A stretch of 64,000 nucleotides of DNA from Thiohalorhabdus denitrificans (GTDB lineage Bacteria; Pseudomonadota; Gammaproteobacteria; Thiohalorhabdales; Thiohalorhabdaceae). The stretch covers positions 326,113-390,112 of the forward strand of contig NZ_LJCP01000007.1 in assembly GCF_001399755.1 (NCBI RefSeq). The letters are read 5' to 3'. Under the pieces are notes generated by a model that was not told where the DNA came from, ran no database searches, and was given only the letters and a program-made list of their open reading frames with translations. Positions 16,917 through 28,578 of the stretch are shown here, in pieces (the first letter of the stretch is position 1; each line of letters begins with the position of its first letter). The translations under genes and the position numbers were made by a program.

Positions 16917-16982
16917 CCCGGTAGCGATGCGTGCCAACGGGCCGTTCGGAGGCAGTACGAACGGCCCCCAAGGGAGGAGCCC

Positions 16983-17306
16983 ATGACCGGGCGGCGACCG
17001 GATTCCCCGAGCTTCTTCTACGGCTGGCTGCCCCGCCTGGTGTCCGTTTCCCTGGTGGTGGCGGTGGTCCTGGTTGGGCTGGCGGCGCCGTGGTCCTCGA
17101 TGGCGCGGGGCGGGGTGGGCGTGGTCCTGCCCTGGCTGGTGATCCTCTGGGGGCTGGCGGCCGGTTTCGCCCATGCGCTGGACTTCGTTCCCGCCCGGCC
17201 CCTCCCCAGGCTCCTGCTGGGGCCGGGGCCGGCCTGGATCCTGCTGCTCGGGGGGCTGCTTTGGATGCTGGTGCTGAGCGGGGCTCCGCCCGGAAGGCCC
17301 GAATGA
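16983..17306 (+). CDS. Small membrane protein, YbgE-like (cyd operon protein)
   Basis: 107 residues with an AGGGAGGAG ribosome site. Three hydrophobic helices (about 20-38, 43-65 and 80-98). The segment WGLAAGFAHALDFVPARPLPRL can be aligned by eye with the AGVIHGVGF motif of E. coli YbgE, encoded with cytochrome bd. The gene lies 66 bases after the heme-protein gene and 90 before SQR, and the cydAB genes lie just beyond, which fits a YbgE-like identity. Similarity is short, so this is a tentative call. Confidence 0.55.
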   Translation: MTGRRPDSPSFFYGWLPRLVSVSLVVAVVLVGLAAPWSSMARGGVGVVLPWLVILWGLAAGFAHALDFVPARPLPRLLLGPGPAWILLLGGLLWMLVLSGAPPGRPE

Positions 17307-17337
17307 GTCTTGGTTGACCCGAATCAAACGCAGGGGT

Positions 17338-17355
17338 GATTAGTAGGGTCTAATC
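17338..17355. promoter_or_regulatory. Inverted repeat upstream of sqr
   Basis: GATTAGTAGGGTCTAATC: perfect six-base arms around six bases, 42 bases before the sqr start. It may be an operator giving sqr its own control within the operon. No good -35/-10 pair was seen. Confidence 0.4.
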
Positions 17356-17360
17356 TGTAA

Positions 17361-18680
<1,320 letters not shown>

Positions 18681-18707
18681 GCCCGGCCCGCGTTGGGACC
18701 ACCCGGC

Positions 18708-18739
18708 GGCCGGCCCCCTTGCGGGGCCGGCCTTTTTTT
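18708..18739 (+). terminator. Rho-independent terminator after sqr
   Basis: GGCCGGCCCC (18708-18717) pairs with GGGGCCGGCC (18723-18732) over a five-base loop, then seven T residues. It closes the sqr operon and separates it from convergent cydB, whose stop lies at 18745. Confidence 0.92.
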
Positions 18740-18744
18740 GTCCC

Positions 18745-19749
18745 TTAGTGGTACCCCGTGTCGCGGGTGACCTTGCCCCGGAACACCCAGTAGGACCAGG
18801 CCGAGTAGCCGAGGATGACCGGAAGCAGGATGGCCAGACCGATCAGGGTGAAGCCCTGGCTCGACGGGTGGGCCGCGGCCTCCTCGATGGACAGGTCGGG
18901 CGGGACGATATGCGGCCAGATGCCAATCAGCAGGCCGATGTAGCCCAGCCCGAACAGGGCCAGGGACAGGAGGAAGGGCAGCACCTCGCGCCCCTCCTGC
19001 ACGGAACGCCACAGCAGCCAGGAGGTGACCCCCACCAGGATCGGCAGGGGAGCCAGCCAGAGGGCGTCGGGGAAGGTGAACCAGCGCTCCAGGACCTGGG
19101 TGTGCAGGACCGGCATCCAGACGCTCACCAGCACCAGGAAGATGATGACGAGCATGGCCAGCGGCCGGGCGAAGGTGAAGGCCAGCCGCTGTACCCCGTT
19201 CTCGGCCTTGAGGATCACCCAGGTGGCTCCCAGCAGGGCGTAGCCGCAGACCAGGGCGAAGCCGGTCATCACCGTGAAGGGGGCGAACCAGTCGAGGGGG
19301 CCGCCGGCGTACTGGCCGTTCTCCAGGGGCAGGCCGCGTACGATGGCCCCCAGGATAACCCCCTGCGCGAAGGCGGCGACGATGGAGCCCACCATGAAGG
19401 ACACGCCCCACAGCCACCGCGAGCGCCCCGCCTTGAAGCGGAACTCGAAGGACACCCCCCGGAAGATCAGGGCGATCAGCATCAGGATAACCGGCAGATA
19501 CAGCGCCGAAAGCACCAAAGAGTAGGCCCGGGGGAAGGCCGCGAGCAGGCCCGCGCCGCCCAGTACCAGCCAGGTCTCGTTGCCGTCCCAGATGGGGGCG
19601 GCGGTGTTCATCATCAGGTCGCGGTCGTCCTCGTTGTCCACGAAGGGCATGATGATGCCGATGCCCAGCACGAAGCCGTCCAGCAGGACATACATGATGA
19701 CGCCCAGGCCGATGACGCCGAACCAGATGTAGGGCAGGAGCTCGATCAC
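18745..19749 (-). CDS. cydB: Cytochrome bd-type ubiquinol oxidase subunit II (CydB/CioB)
   Basis: 334 residues from a GTG start one base after the cydA stop codon. Multi-pass membrane protein; MYVLLDGFVLGIGIIMPF and APIWDGNETWLVLGGAGLLAAFP are the family signatures. With subunit I it oxidises ubiquinol and reduces oxygen to water without pumping protons. Shorter than E. coli CydB (379) and like cyanide-insensitive oxidases. Its position tail-to-tail with the sqr operon suggests a sulfide-tolerant terminal oxidase for quinol produced by SQR. Confidence 0.94.
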   Translation of the reverse strand: MIELLPYIWFGVIGLGVIMYVLLDGFVLGIGIIMPFVDNEDDRDLMMNTAAPIWDGNETWLVLGGAGLLAAFPRAYSLVLSALYLPVILMLIALIFRGVSFEFRFKAGRSRWLWGVSFMVGSIVAAFAQGVILGAIVRGLPLENGQYAGGPLDWFAPFTVMTGFALVCGYALLGATWVILKAENGVQRLAFTFARPLAMLVIIFLVLVSVWMPVLHTQVLERWFTFPDALWLAPLPILVGVTSWLLWRSVQEGREVLPFLLSLALFGLGYIGLLIGIWPHIVPPDLSIEEAAAHPSSQGFTLIGLAILLPVILGYSAWSYWVFRGKVTRDTGYH

Positions 19750-19750
19750 C

Positions 19751-21130
19751 TCAGCCCTCCTCCGGGGTATCGTTGGAGGCGGACAGGGGCCGACCCGGGG
19801 CCCCGCGGGGCGCCTCGGGGGCCGGGCGCCGGATCCCGCCGCGGATGAGCCGGAGCATGTACCAGATCCCCGCGCCGAACACCACGAAGTAGACCAGGAC
19901 GAACACCGTGAGCGACACCGCCACGCTCACGGGGTCGATGGCCGAGTGCGCGTCCGAGGTGCGCAGCAGGCCCTGGATCACCCAGGGCTGGCGCCCGATC
20001 TCGGTGGTGTACCAGCCCATAAGGATGGCCACGAGACCGGAAGGGGCCATGAGGACCCAGGCGCGCTGCAGCCGCGTCGCGCGCTCCAGCCGGCCGCGCC
20101 ACGCCGCCCACGCGCTCCCCCACGCCACCACCAGCATGAGCACCCCCAGGGCCACCATGATCCGGAAGGACCAGAACACCGGCTGCACGGGCGGCCGGTC
20201 CTCCGGGGCGAAGGCCTTGAGCCCCGTCACCTCCCCGTCCAGGTCGTGCTTGAGGATCAGGCTGGCCAACTTGGGGATGGCCACCTCGTAGTGGTTCTCC
20301 TCCGCTTTTTCGTCCGGCCACGCCGCCAGCACCAGCGGCGCGCCGCGCTGGGTCTCCCAGTGCCCCTCCATGGCCGCCAGCTTGGCCGGCTGGTGCTCCA
20401 CCACGAACAGGCCGTGCAGGTCCCCCGCCACGATCTGCGCCGGAACCACCAGCGCCGTGAAGGCCGTGGCGAGTTTCAGCATGCGCAGGGACTCCTCCCG
20501 GTGCCGCCCCCGCCGCAGGTACCACGCCGACACGCCGCCCACGAAGAAGGCGGTGGCGAGGAAGGCCGCCAGGACCATGTGGACGAACCGATAGGGGAAG
20601 GAGGGATTGAAGACGATCTCGAACCAGTCCACCGGCATGAACACCCCGTCCTCCAGGGCGTAGCCCGCCGGGGAGTGCATCCAGCTGTTGGCGGAGAGGA
20701 TCCAGAAGGCCGAGATCAGGGTCCCCAGGGCCACCATGCAGGTGGAGAAGAAATGCAGCCGGGGCGACACCCGCCGCCAGCCGAACAGCATCACCCCCAG
20801 GAAGGTGGCCTCCAGGAAGAAGGCGGTGAGCACCTCGTAGCTCAGAAGCGGGCCGAGGATGTTGCCCGCGGCGTCGGTGAGCCGGCTCCAGTTGGTGCCG
20901 AACTGGAAGCTCATGACGATGCCCGAGACCACCCCCATGCCGAAGCTCAGGGCGAAGATCTTGAGCCAGAAGAAGTACAGGTCCAGATAGACCTGCTCCC
21001 GCGTCCGGAAGTAGGCCGCCTGCAGAAAGGCCAGCCAGCACGCCAGGCCGATGGTGAGCGCCGGGAAGAGGATGTGGAAGGAGACCACGAACCCGAACTG
21101 GATGCGGGACAGCATCAGCGCGTCGAGCAT
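19751..21130 (-). CDS. cydA: Cytochrome bd-type ubiquinol oxidase subunit I (CydA/CioA)
   Basis: 459 residues from the ATG at 21130, preceded by GGAGAG; an in-frame ATG at 21142 would add four residues. Signatures: LSRIQFGFVVSFHILFP (heme b595 His), GMGVVSGIVMSFQFGTNW, GWYTTEIGRQPW near the C-terminus. The quinol-binding loop is short, the mark of the CIO/short-Q-loop class that resists cyanide and sulfide. The C-terminal tail is hydrophilic (APEAPRGAPGRP). Transcribed with cydB. Confidence 0.94.
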   Translation of the reverse strand: MLDALMLSRIQFGFVVSFHILFPALTIGLACWLAFLQAAYFRTREQVYLDLYFFWLKIFALSFGMGVVSGIVMSFQFGTNWSRLTDAAGNILGPLLSYEVLTAFFLEATFLGVMLFGWRRVSPRLHFFSTCMVALGTLISAFWILSANSWMHSPAGYALEDGVFMPVDWFEIVFNPSFPYRFVHMVLAAFLATAFFVGGVSAWYLRRGRHREESLRMLKLATAFTALVVPAQIVAGDLHGLFVVEHQPAKLAAMEGHWETQRGAPLVLAAWPDEKAEENHYEVAIPKLASLILKHDLDGEVTGLKAFAPEDRPPVQPVFWSFRIMVALGVLMLVVAWGSAWAAWRGRLERATRLQRAWVLMAPSGLVAILMGWYTTEIGRQPWVIQGLLRTSDAHSAIDPVSVAVSLTVFVLVYFVVFGAGIWYMLRLIRGGIRRPAPEAPRGAPGRPLSASNDTPEEG

Positions 21131-21252
21131 GCCGCTCTCCATCCGCTTGTGGCCGGAGCGGGAGTCGTACGGACCCCGCCCTCCGGGGCTGGCGGTCTAC
21201 CCGTGGTCGGGCCGGCCCCCACCGTGGGTCGGATAGGCTAGCTTCCGACCAT

Positions 21253-21274
21253 GGCAAGGGGGACCCGCCTTGCC
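21253..21274. repeat. Inverted repeat in the cydA-metE intergenic region
   Basis: GGCAAGG (21253-21259) and CCTTGCC (21268-21274) can form a hairpin with an eight-base loop. It lies 140 bases upstream of metE. Without a T tract it is more likely an operator or leader structure; no SAM or cobalamin riboswitch motif was recognised in this 283-base region. Confidence 0.35.
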
Positions 21275-21413
21275 AATCCGGGTTGTTCTTTATGGGGGGA
21301 GCTCTTCCGGCCGCTTTCGCTGATCCGTCCCGGCCGTGGCGCTTGATCATGCGGGGGCGTAGCGGGTCCAAATGGTAGGAGGGTGCGGATTCGGCAACGG
21401 TCGGGAGATAACC

Positions 21414-23705
21414 ATGGGCAAGGCGCACAACCTGGGCTTCCCGCGCATCGGCGCGCACCGGGAAATGAAACGGGCGGTGGAGGCGTACTGGGCCGGTGAG
21501 AGCAGCCTGGAGGAGCTGGAGGCCACCGGCCGCGACCTGCGCGCCCGGCACTGGCGTCGGCAGGCGGAGGCCGGTCTGGACTACGTGCCGGTGGGCGACT
21601 TCTCCTGGTACGACCACATGCTGGAGATGAGCGCGCTGCTCGGCGCGGTGCCGGAGCGCTTCGGGCAGGTCAGCGGCAACGTGGACCTGGACACCTTCTT
21701 CCGCATGGCCCGGGGTCGGTCCGCGGACGGCGTGGAGACCACGCCCTGCGAGATGACCAAGTGGTTCGACACCAACTACCACTACCTGGTCCCCGAGCTG
21801 CACGCCGACATGGCCTTCGAGATCAGCTCCGAGCGCCTTTTCAGCGAGACCCGGGAGGCCCTGGACCAGGGCTACAACCCCAAGCCCGTTCTGGTGGGGC
21901 CGCTCACCTGGCTGTGGTTGGGCAAGGTCAAGGGGGGCGATTTCGACAAGCTGACGCTGCTCGACCGGCTCCTGCCGGCCTACGAGCGCATCCTGGACCG
22001 GCTCGCCGGACAGGGCGCGGAGTGGGTGCAGCTGGACGAGCCCGTCCTGGTGCTGGATCTGCCCGAGGCATGGCGCGCGGCCTATACCCGCGCCTACAAC
22101 CGGCTCACCGGTCGCGGCCCCAGGGTCATGGTGGCCGCCTATTTCGGCGGCCTGGGGGACAATGTCGATCTGGTTCCTTCCGCCCCGGTGGATGCCCTCC
22201 ACGTGGACGGCGTGCGTGGCGTCCGGGAGCTGGAGGGGGTGGCCGCGGCGCTGCCCGCCGACGCCGTCCTCTCGGCGGGCGTCATCGATGGCCGCAACAT
22301 CTGGCGGACCGACCTGGAGGCGGCCCTGGAGCGGCTCCGGCCCCTGGAGCAGATCCTGGGGAACGAGCGCCTCTGGGTGGCGCCGTCCTGTTCCCTCCTG
22401 CACGTGCCCGTGGACCTGGCGGAGGAAACCGGCCTCGACGAGGAGCTCAAGGGCTGGCTGGCCTTCGCCGCGCAGAAGCTGGAAGAGGTGGGGGCCCTGA
22501 AGCGGGCCCTGAACGAGGGGCGGGACGCCATCGCCGAGGCTTTGGCCGCGAGTTCCGCGGCCGTCGCCTCCCGTCGGCGGTCGGCCCGAACCCGCAGTCC
22601 CGCGGTGCGCGAGCGGGTCGCCGGGCTGACCGGGGACATGACCCGGCGGGACAGCCCCTACGCCGAGCGCCGGCCGCGCCAGCGGGCCAACCTGGACCTG
22701 CCGGAGCTTCCCACCACCACCATCGGCTCCTTTCCCCAGACCGCGGAGATCCGCCGGGCGCGGCGGGATTTCAAGGCCGGGCGCCTATCCGAGGCGGAAT
22801 ACCTCCAGGCCATGCGCGACGCCATCGCCGAGGACGTGCGCATTCAGGAGGAGATCGGCCTGGACGTGCTGGTGCACGGCGAGCCCGAGCGCAGCGACAT
22901 GGTGGAGTACTTCGGCCAGCGGCTCGAGGGCTTCGCCTTCACCACGGGCGGCTGGGTGCAGAGCTACGGCTCGCGCTGCGTGCGTCCGCCGGTCCTCTAC
23001 GGCGACGTGGCCCGGCCCGAGCCCATGACCGTGGATTGGTCCGTCTACGCCCAGTCCCTGACGGACCGGCCCATGAAGGGCATGCTCACCGGGCCGGTAA
23101 CCCTGCTGCAGTGGTCCTTCGTGCGCGACGACCAGCCGCGCGCGGACACGGCGCGGCAGCTCGCCCTCGCCCTGCGCGACGAGGTGGCCGACCTGGAGGC
23201 CGCCGGCCTGCGCGCCATCCAGGTGGACGAGCCGGCCCTGCGCGAGGGTCTGCCGCTGCGCCGCGGCGAATGGGGCGACTACCTGGACTGGGCGGTGGAA
23301 AGCTTCCGCCTCGCCACCAGCGGCGTCTCGGACGCCACCCAGATCCACACCCACATGTGCTACGCCGAGTTCAACGACATCATCGAGGCCATCGCCGCCC
23401 TGGACGCCGACGTTATCTCGGTGGAGGCCTCGCGCTCGGAGATGGAGCTGCTGGAGGTGTTCCGCGAGTACGAGTACCCCAACGAGATCGGCCCCGGCGT
23501 CTACGACATCCATTCGCCGCGCGTGCCCACCACTGACGAGATGGCGGAGCTGCTGGCCAAGGCCGAGCGGGTCATCCCGCGCGAGCGGCTGTGGGTGAAC
23601 CCGGACTGCGGCCTTAAGACCCGGGGCTGGGGGGAGGTGCGCCCGGCGCTGGAGAACATGGTGGAGGCCGCGCGCCGGATGCGGGAGCCTCAGCCCGTGC
23701 GCTGA
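21414..23705 (+). CDS. metE: Cobalamin-independent methionine synthase
   Basis: 763 residues, normal length. Transfers a methyl group from 5-methyltetrahydropteroyl-glutamate to homocysteine. N-terminal [17 protein letters not shown]-terminal half opening with [10 protein letters not shown], then [24 protein letters not shown] (zinc His and Cys) and [11 protein letters not shown] (zinc Cys). Start chosen at MGKAHN (ATG 21414), where the family begins; GGGAG upstream. Divergent from cydAB and monocistronic. Confidence 0.97.
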   Translation: MGKAHNLGFPRIGAHREMKRAVEAYWAGESSLEELEATGRDLRARHWRRQAEAGLDYVPVGDFSWYDHMLEMSALLGAVPERFGQVSGNVDLDTFFRMARGRSADGVETTPCEMTKWFDTNYHYLVPELHADMAFEISSERLFSETREALDQGYNPKPVLVGPLTWLWLGKVKGGDFDKLTLLDRLLPAYERILDRLAGQGAEWVQLDEPVLVLDLPEAWRAAYTRAYNRLTGRGPRVMVAAYFGGLGDNVDLVPSAPVDALHVDGVRGVRELEGVAAALPADAVLSAGVIDGRNIWRTDLEAALERLRPLEQILGNERLWVAPSCSLLHVPVDLAEETGLDEELKGWLAFAAQKLEEVGALKRALNEGRDAIAEALAASSAAVASRRRSARTRSPAVRERVAGLTGDMTRRDSPYAERRPRQRANLDLPELPTTTIGSFPQTAEIRRARRDFKAGRLSEAEYLQAMRDAIAEDVRIQEEIGLDVLVHGEPERSDMVEYFGQRLEGFAFTTGGWVQSYGSRCVRPPVLYGDVARPEPMTVDWSVYAQSLTDRPMKGMLTGPVTLLQWSFVRDDQPRADTARQLALALRDEVADLEAAGLRAIQVDEPALREGLPLRRGEWGDYLDWAVESFRLATSGVSDATQIHTHMCYAEFNDIIEAIAALDADVISVEASRSEMELLEVFREYEYPNEIGPGVYDIHSPRVPTTDEMAELLAKAERVIPRERLWVNPDCGLKTRGWGEVRPALENMVEAARRMREPQPVR

Positions 23706-23718
23706 GCGCCGGCCGGTT

Positions 23719-24243
23719 TCAGGCCCGTTCCCGCAAGCCGAGGTGCTCGACCAGGTCCTCCAGATGGGCTTCCCGCACCCCGATGGCCCGCAGGCCTTCC
23801 CAGGTTCTCGCCACGTACTCGGTGTTGGGGCCCGACCGTCCCCTGGCCCGCCGGACGATGGTGGCGGCTTGCGAGGCGGAGAGATCGAGCCGGCAGCGGG
23901 GGTGGTGGGGGTTGGCCACGTAGGTCAGGGCGGTCTCCTCCCGGTCGGCCACCGACACGGTCAGCCAGGCCCGCTCGTACACGGAGTCCCCCAGCTCGCG
24001 CCGGTCCAGGTAGTCCTGGACCTCCGCCTCCCGCTCGGGGGCCACGCGGAATCCCAGCCCCCGGCAGACGCCGCCCTCGGCGGGGACGAGCCCCAGGACG
24101 AGGCCCGGGTGCTCCCAGGTCCCGCGGTGGTCGTGGGTGTAGACGCAAAAGCGGCGGGCGAATCCCCGGAGAGTGGCTACCTGCGCCTCCTCATACGGGA
24201 ACCCCGGGTTCCAAACCAGGCTGCCGAAACCGAAGACCCACAT
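23719..24243 (-). CDS. ChaC-like gamma-glutamylcyclotransferase
   Basis: 174 residues. Begins WVFGFGSLVWNPGFP, the conserved substrate-pocket YGSL/GFGSL motif of ChaC proteins, followed by RRFCVYTHDHRGTWEHPGLVLGL and the catalytic-Glu region DYLDRRELGDSVYE. ChaC enzymes cleave glutathione to 5-oxoproline and Cys-Gly in the cytosol. It is convergent with metE (13 bases between stops). In a sulfur oxidiser it may be linked to glutathione or persulfide turnover; that is speculation. Confidence 0.88.
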   Translation of the reverse strand: MWVFGFGSLVWNPGFPYEEAQVATLRGFARRFCVYTHDHRGTWEHPGLVLGLVPAEGGVCRGLGFRVAPEREAEVQDYLDRRELGDSVYERAWLTVSVADREETALTYVANPHHPRCRLDLSASQAATIVRRARGRSGPNTEYVARTWEGLRAIGVREAHLEDLVEHLGLRERA

Positions 24244-24363
24244 GAAGGAACGCCTCGCTGCTGCTGGGGAGGGGGGTAGGTCCCTCCGCTTGGTGAATGC
24301 CCAGGATCGGTAGTCTACCCCCTCATGGGTAGGCAGTCAGGGGGACTTCTTGGGGGCATCGAA

Positions 24364-24399
24364 CGCAAGCAGGCCCGCCGAATGGCGGGCCTGCTTGCG
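24364..24399. terminator. Perfect 16-bp hairpin downstream of thiC
   Basis: 24364-24379 is exactly complementary to 24384-24399 around GAAT, about 40 bases beyond the thiC stop. A REP-like element abuts it (24401-24426). It can stop thiC transcription or protect the 3' end; no T tract follows on either strand. Confidence 0.55.
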
Positions 24400-24400
24400 G

Positions 24401-24426
24401 GTCGCGTCCGGGACGGCCGCTCCTAC
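24401..24426 (-). repeat. REP-like element
   Basis: Minus strand starts GTAGGAGCGGCCGTCC and ends GCGAC, the head and tail shared by the repeat family of this window (see 61463-61700). Confidence 0.7.
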
Positions 24427-24437
24427 AGGGGCGGGGG

Positions 24438-26378
<1,941 letters not shown>

Positions 26379-26487
26379 TCAATTTCGGAGGAGACGAGAC
26401 GGCACAGGGGCGGGAGGGAGTCGGCAGGTACGGAACGGGGACGGAGGGCCCGGGACGGGCCGCAAGGACACAGCCGAACGGTTGCCG

Positions 26488-26726
26488 CACTCTTCCTGCG
26501 CCGGTATTACCCGGTTCAGGTTCTAAGGGTCGTCCCGCCCTTGTAGCCTGCCGAGAACCTGTTGCGGAGGCCGTCTGCGGCGTTGCGCACTGCTCGCTCC
26601 TTCACCTACCTGACCAGGTATGCTTCAGTCGCTGCGCAGTGTGCGCCTTGCAGCCGGCCTTCCTCTCGACGGTTCTCGGCAGGCTCCGTGGGACCTCTCA
26701 GCCGGTCTTCCCGGCTCCCCCGAGTG
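26488..26726 (-). ncRNA. TPP riboswitch with greatly extended P3 stem
   Basis: On the minus strand the 5' half reads GGGGGAGCCG then GGCTGAGAGG, and the 3' half reads ACCCTTAGAACCTGA then GGGTAATACCGGCGCAGGAA, which are the conserved TPP-sensing segments. Outer CACTC/GAGTG arms (26722-26726 and 26488-26492) form P1. The total of about 239 bases is more than twice a typical aptamer because about 140 bases of nested hairpin are inserted in the P3 arm (14-base arms at 26546-26559 and 26671-26684). It lies 160 bases upstream of thiC. Confidence 0.9.
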
Positions 26727-26861
26727 GTAGCCGCCCATGTTGCCGCAGCCTTTCCTCCCAGGCAAGTAGGCCCCCTACCGAGGTACAACCGCGGGGCACG
26801 CGGAGGGCACGGATGGCCCAAAGACGATCGGGACCAAGGCCCGGCCGGCCGGCGAGCCCTG

Positions 26862-26931
26862 TGGGAGCGGTCCGGAACCGCGACCGGCAGCGAGCCCAGG
26901 CAACCGGTCGGGGTCGCGGACCCCTCCCACG
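26862..26931. repeat. Paired inverted REP-like elements
   Basis: Two copies face each other: GTGGGAGCGGTCC to GCGACC (26862-26886) and its inverted counterpart ending CTCCCAC (26914-26931). It lies between nosL and the thiC leader. Confidence 0.65.
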
Positions 26932-26999
26932 GTTTTCTCGAGCAGGGTGGCTTTCCTGCGGACCTTGATAGTCGGTCGGCAGGCCGAAGGATGCGATGC

Positions 27000-27542
27000 T
27001 CAGTGTCCTCCGTGGCCACCCTTCGGGGGGCCACCGCCGGGCAGCTCCGCCACCAGGTCCCGCTCGATGTCCGCGAATCCAAGGACCTCGCCGCCGTGCT
27101 CGGCTGCGAAGGTTTCCGCCTCCGACCGCTTACCGAAGGAGGCCAGCGTGGGGCCCATGGCGCCGCGGCGGTCGCTGCCCACCACGTAGTGGGCCTCCCT
27201 AGCCGGGATCCAGGCGCCCTCCGCCTTGTGCGGACGCTCCCAGGCGCTCTTCCCCATGTCGTTCACGTACATGACGGCGATCCGGTGGTCCTGCGGGCTG
27301 TCCTCCTCCAGCAGGAAGGCGAAGAAGTCCCGCGTGGAGCAGAAGTGCAGGGGGCGGTCCTCCCCCTTGAGGTGGAGCTGGGCCTTGGGCCCGGGGTAGT
27401 CCACCACGGTCATGCCGCAGACGGCGCAGCTGGCCGAACGGTCCGGGATCTGCGGGTCGGGCGTTGCGGTCTCCTGCCCGCCGCCGCTGCAGGCGGCGAG
27501 CAACAGGGTCAGGATCAGGGCGAGTAGGGGGGCTTTGGGCAT
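27000..27542 (-). CDS. nosL: NosL copper chaperone lipoprotein
   Basis: 180 residues. Lipobox LLAAC puts the lipid on Cys18. The copper-binding motif CAVCGM and the family segments RPLHFCSTRDFF, VNDMGKSAWERP and EAHYVVGS follow. NosL delivers copper to apo-NosZ in the periplasm. The C-terminal tail is Gly/His-rich (GGGPPKGGHGGH), a possible extra metal site. Last gene of the nosRZDFYL operon, 51 bases after nosY. Confidence 0.94.
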   Translation of the reverse strand: MPKAPLLALILTLLLAACSGGGQETATPDPQIPDRSASCAVCGMTVVDYPGPKAQLHLKGEDRPLHFCSTRDFFAFLLEEDSPQDHRIAVMYVNDMGKSAWERPHKAEGAWIPAREAHYVVGSDRRGAMGPTLASFGKRSEAETFAAEHGGEVLGFADIERDLVAELPGGGPPKGGHGGH

Positions 27543-27593
27543 GGTTTCTCTCGTTCTGGAAGTCGATGGGCGCCGCCGGGCGGTTTCGCCGTC

Positions 27594-28427
27594 CTAGGAG
27601 GACTCGCCCCGGTTGAACAGCCAGGCGGCCAGGGCCAGGGGCACGGCGGCCCAGGCGGCCAGGACCCCGATGAGCAGCGTCCGGGAGAACAGGGCCTCGG
27701 GCACCACCGAGGCCAGCCCGGAGCTCAGGGCCACGGCGTCGAAGCCGGTCAGGTTGAGCAGGCGGTAGACGTCCGCCGGGTTGAGCAGCAACAGATAGGG
27801 GAACACCCCGCCGCCGATGGCGCCCTCCGTGGCCACCAGCGAGCCCAGCAGGAGCAGGTCGAAGACCAGCACGAAGACCAGCCACAGCAGCAGGGCCAGG
27901 CCGGCGGCGCGGGTCTTCTCGGCGACGGCCGCGGAGACTACGTAGGCCAGGCTCTGAAAGGCCAGGGCCAGCAGGATGGAGGTGGCCACGAACAGGACGT
28001 AGGCTCCCCAGGCGCCGGACTCGCGGGCCTCGGGGGCCAGCATCGCCAGCAGGGCGCCGGCCACGGTGAACCCCAGCAGGATGGACAGGGACAGCACGGC
28101 CGCCTGCCCCAGGAACTTGCCCACGAAGATCTGCCAGCGCTGCACCGGGTGTCCCAGCAGCAGAAGCAGGGTGCCGGCCTCGCGCTCGCCGACGATGGCC
28201 CCGTAGCACAGCACCAGGGCGATCAGCGGGATCAGGTAGATGGCCAGGCTGGTGAGGCTGGCGATGGTCACCCCCATGGGGGTGAAGCCCACCTCGCCGC
28301 TCGGCGCGGCGCCGAAGTAGGCCAGCCCCAGGGCCAGCAGCGCCAGCATGAGCGACACCGCCAGCACCCAGCGGTTGCGGACGCCGTCGCGGAACTCTTT
28401 GCGGGCCAGGGCGAGAATCGGGCTCAT
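27594..28427 (-). CDS. nosY: NosY ABC-type permease
   Basis: 277 residues from the ATG at 28427; a GTG directly before it is less likely. Six hydrophobic helices and the ABC-2 type pattern ILALARKEFRDGVRNRWVL at the N-terminus, GEREAGTLLLLLGHPV in the first cytosolic region. With NosF it forms the transporter that supports assembly of the copper-sulfur CuZ centre of NosZ. AGGAAG precedes the start. Confidence 0.93.
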   Translation of the reverse strand: MSPILALARKEFRDGVRNRWVLAVSLMLALLALGLAYFGAAPSGEVGFTPMGVTIASLTSLAIYLIPLIALVLCYGAIVGEREAGTLLLLLGHPVQRWQIFVGKFLGQAAVLSLSILLGFTVAGALLAMLAPEARESGAWGAYVLFVATSILLALAFQSLAYVVSAAVAEKTRAAGLALLLWLVFVLVFDLLLLGSLVATEGAIGGGVFPYLLLLNPADVYRLLNLTGFDAVALSSGLASVVPEALFSRTLLIGVLAAWAAVPLALAAWLFNRGESS

Positions 28428-28483
28428 CACACTTCCTATCCGGTTCGGTCGGGGAGGGGGCGATAACCGCCCGCAAAGTTGCC

Positions 28484-28550
28484 GTGGGAGCGGTCATCGG
28501 CCCCGACAAATGCGCCACCGCAGGAAGTCGCGGCTGGTAGCCGCTCCCAC
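28484..28550. repeat. Paired inverted REP-like elements
   Basis: Two REP-like copies in opposite orientation, GTGGGAGCGGTC...CGAC (28484-28507) and GTCGCGG...CTCCCAC (28527-28550), fill the nosF-nosY gap inside the nos operon. Confidence 0.65.
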
Positions 28551-28578
28551 AAGAGCGCTGGCATGGCGAAGCTGGCCA

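Noticed and set aside
17314..17342. Sigma-70 promoter (TTGACC, 17-base spacer) before sqr
   Set aside because: The matching -10 hexamer would be TGATTA, which fits TATAAT at only one position.
21143..21413. SAM or cobalamin riboswitch before metE
   Set aside because: No conserved box of either class could be recognised; only a short hairpin is present.
24364..24399. Possible tRNA or attachment site from the long perfect hairpin
   Set aside because: A simple stem-loop with no cloverleaf, no CCA end and no flanking direct repeat or integrase.
26546..26684. Independent insertion sequence inside the thiC leader
   Set aside because: No open frame or transposase; the nested complementary arms fit an RNA stem extension. 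A small non-autonomous palindrome cannot be excluded and is noted in the finding.
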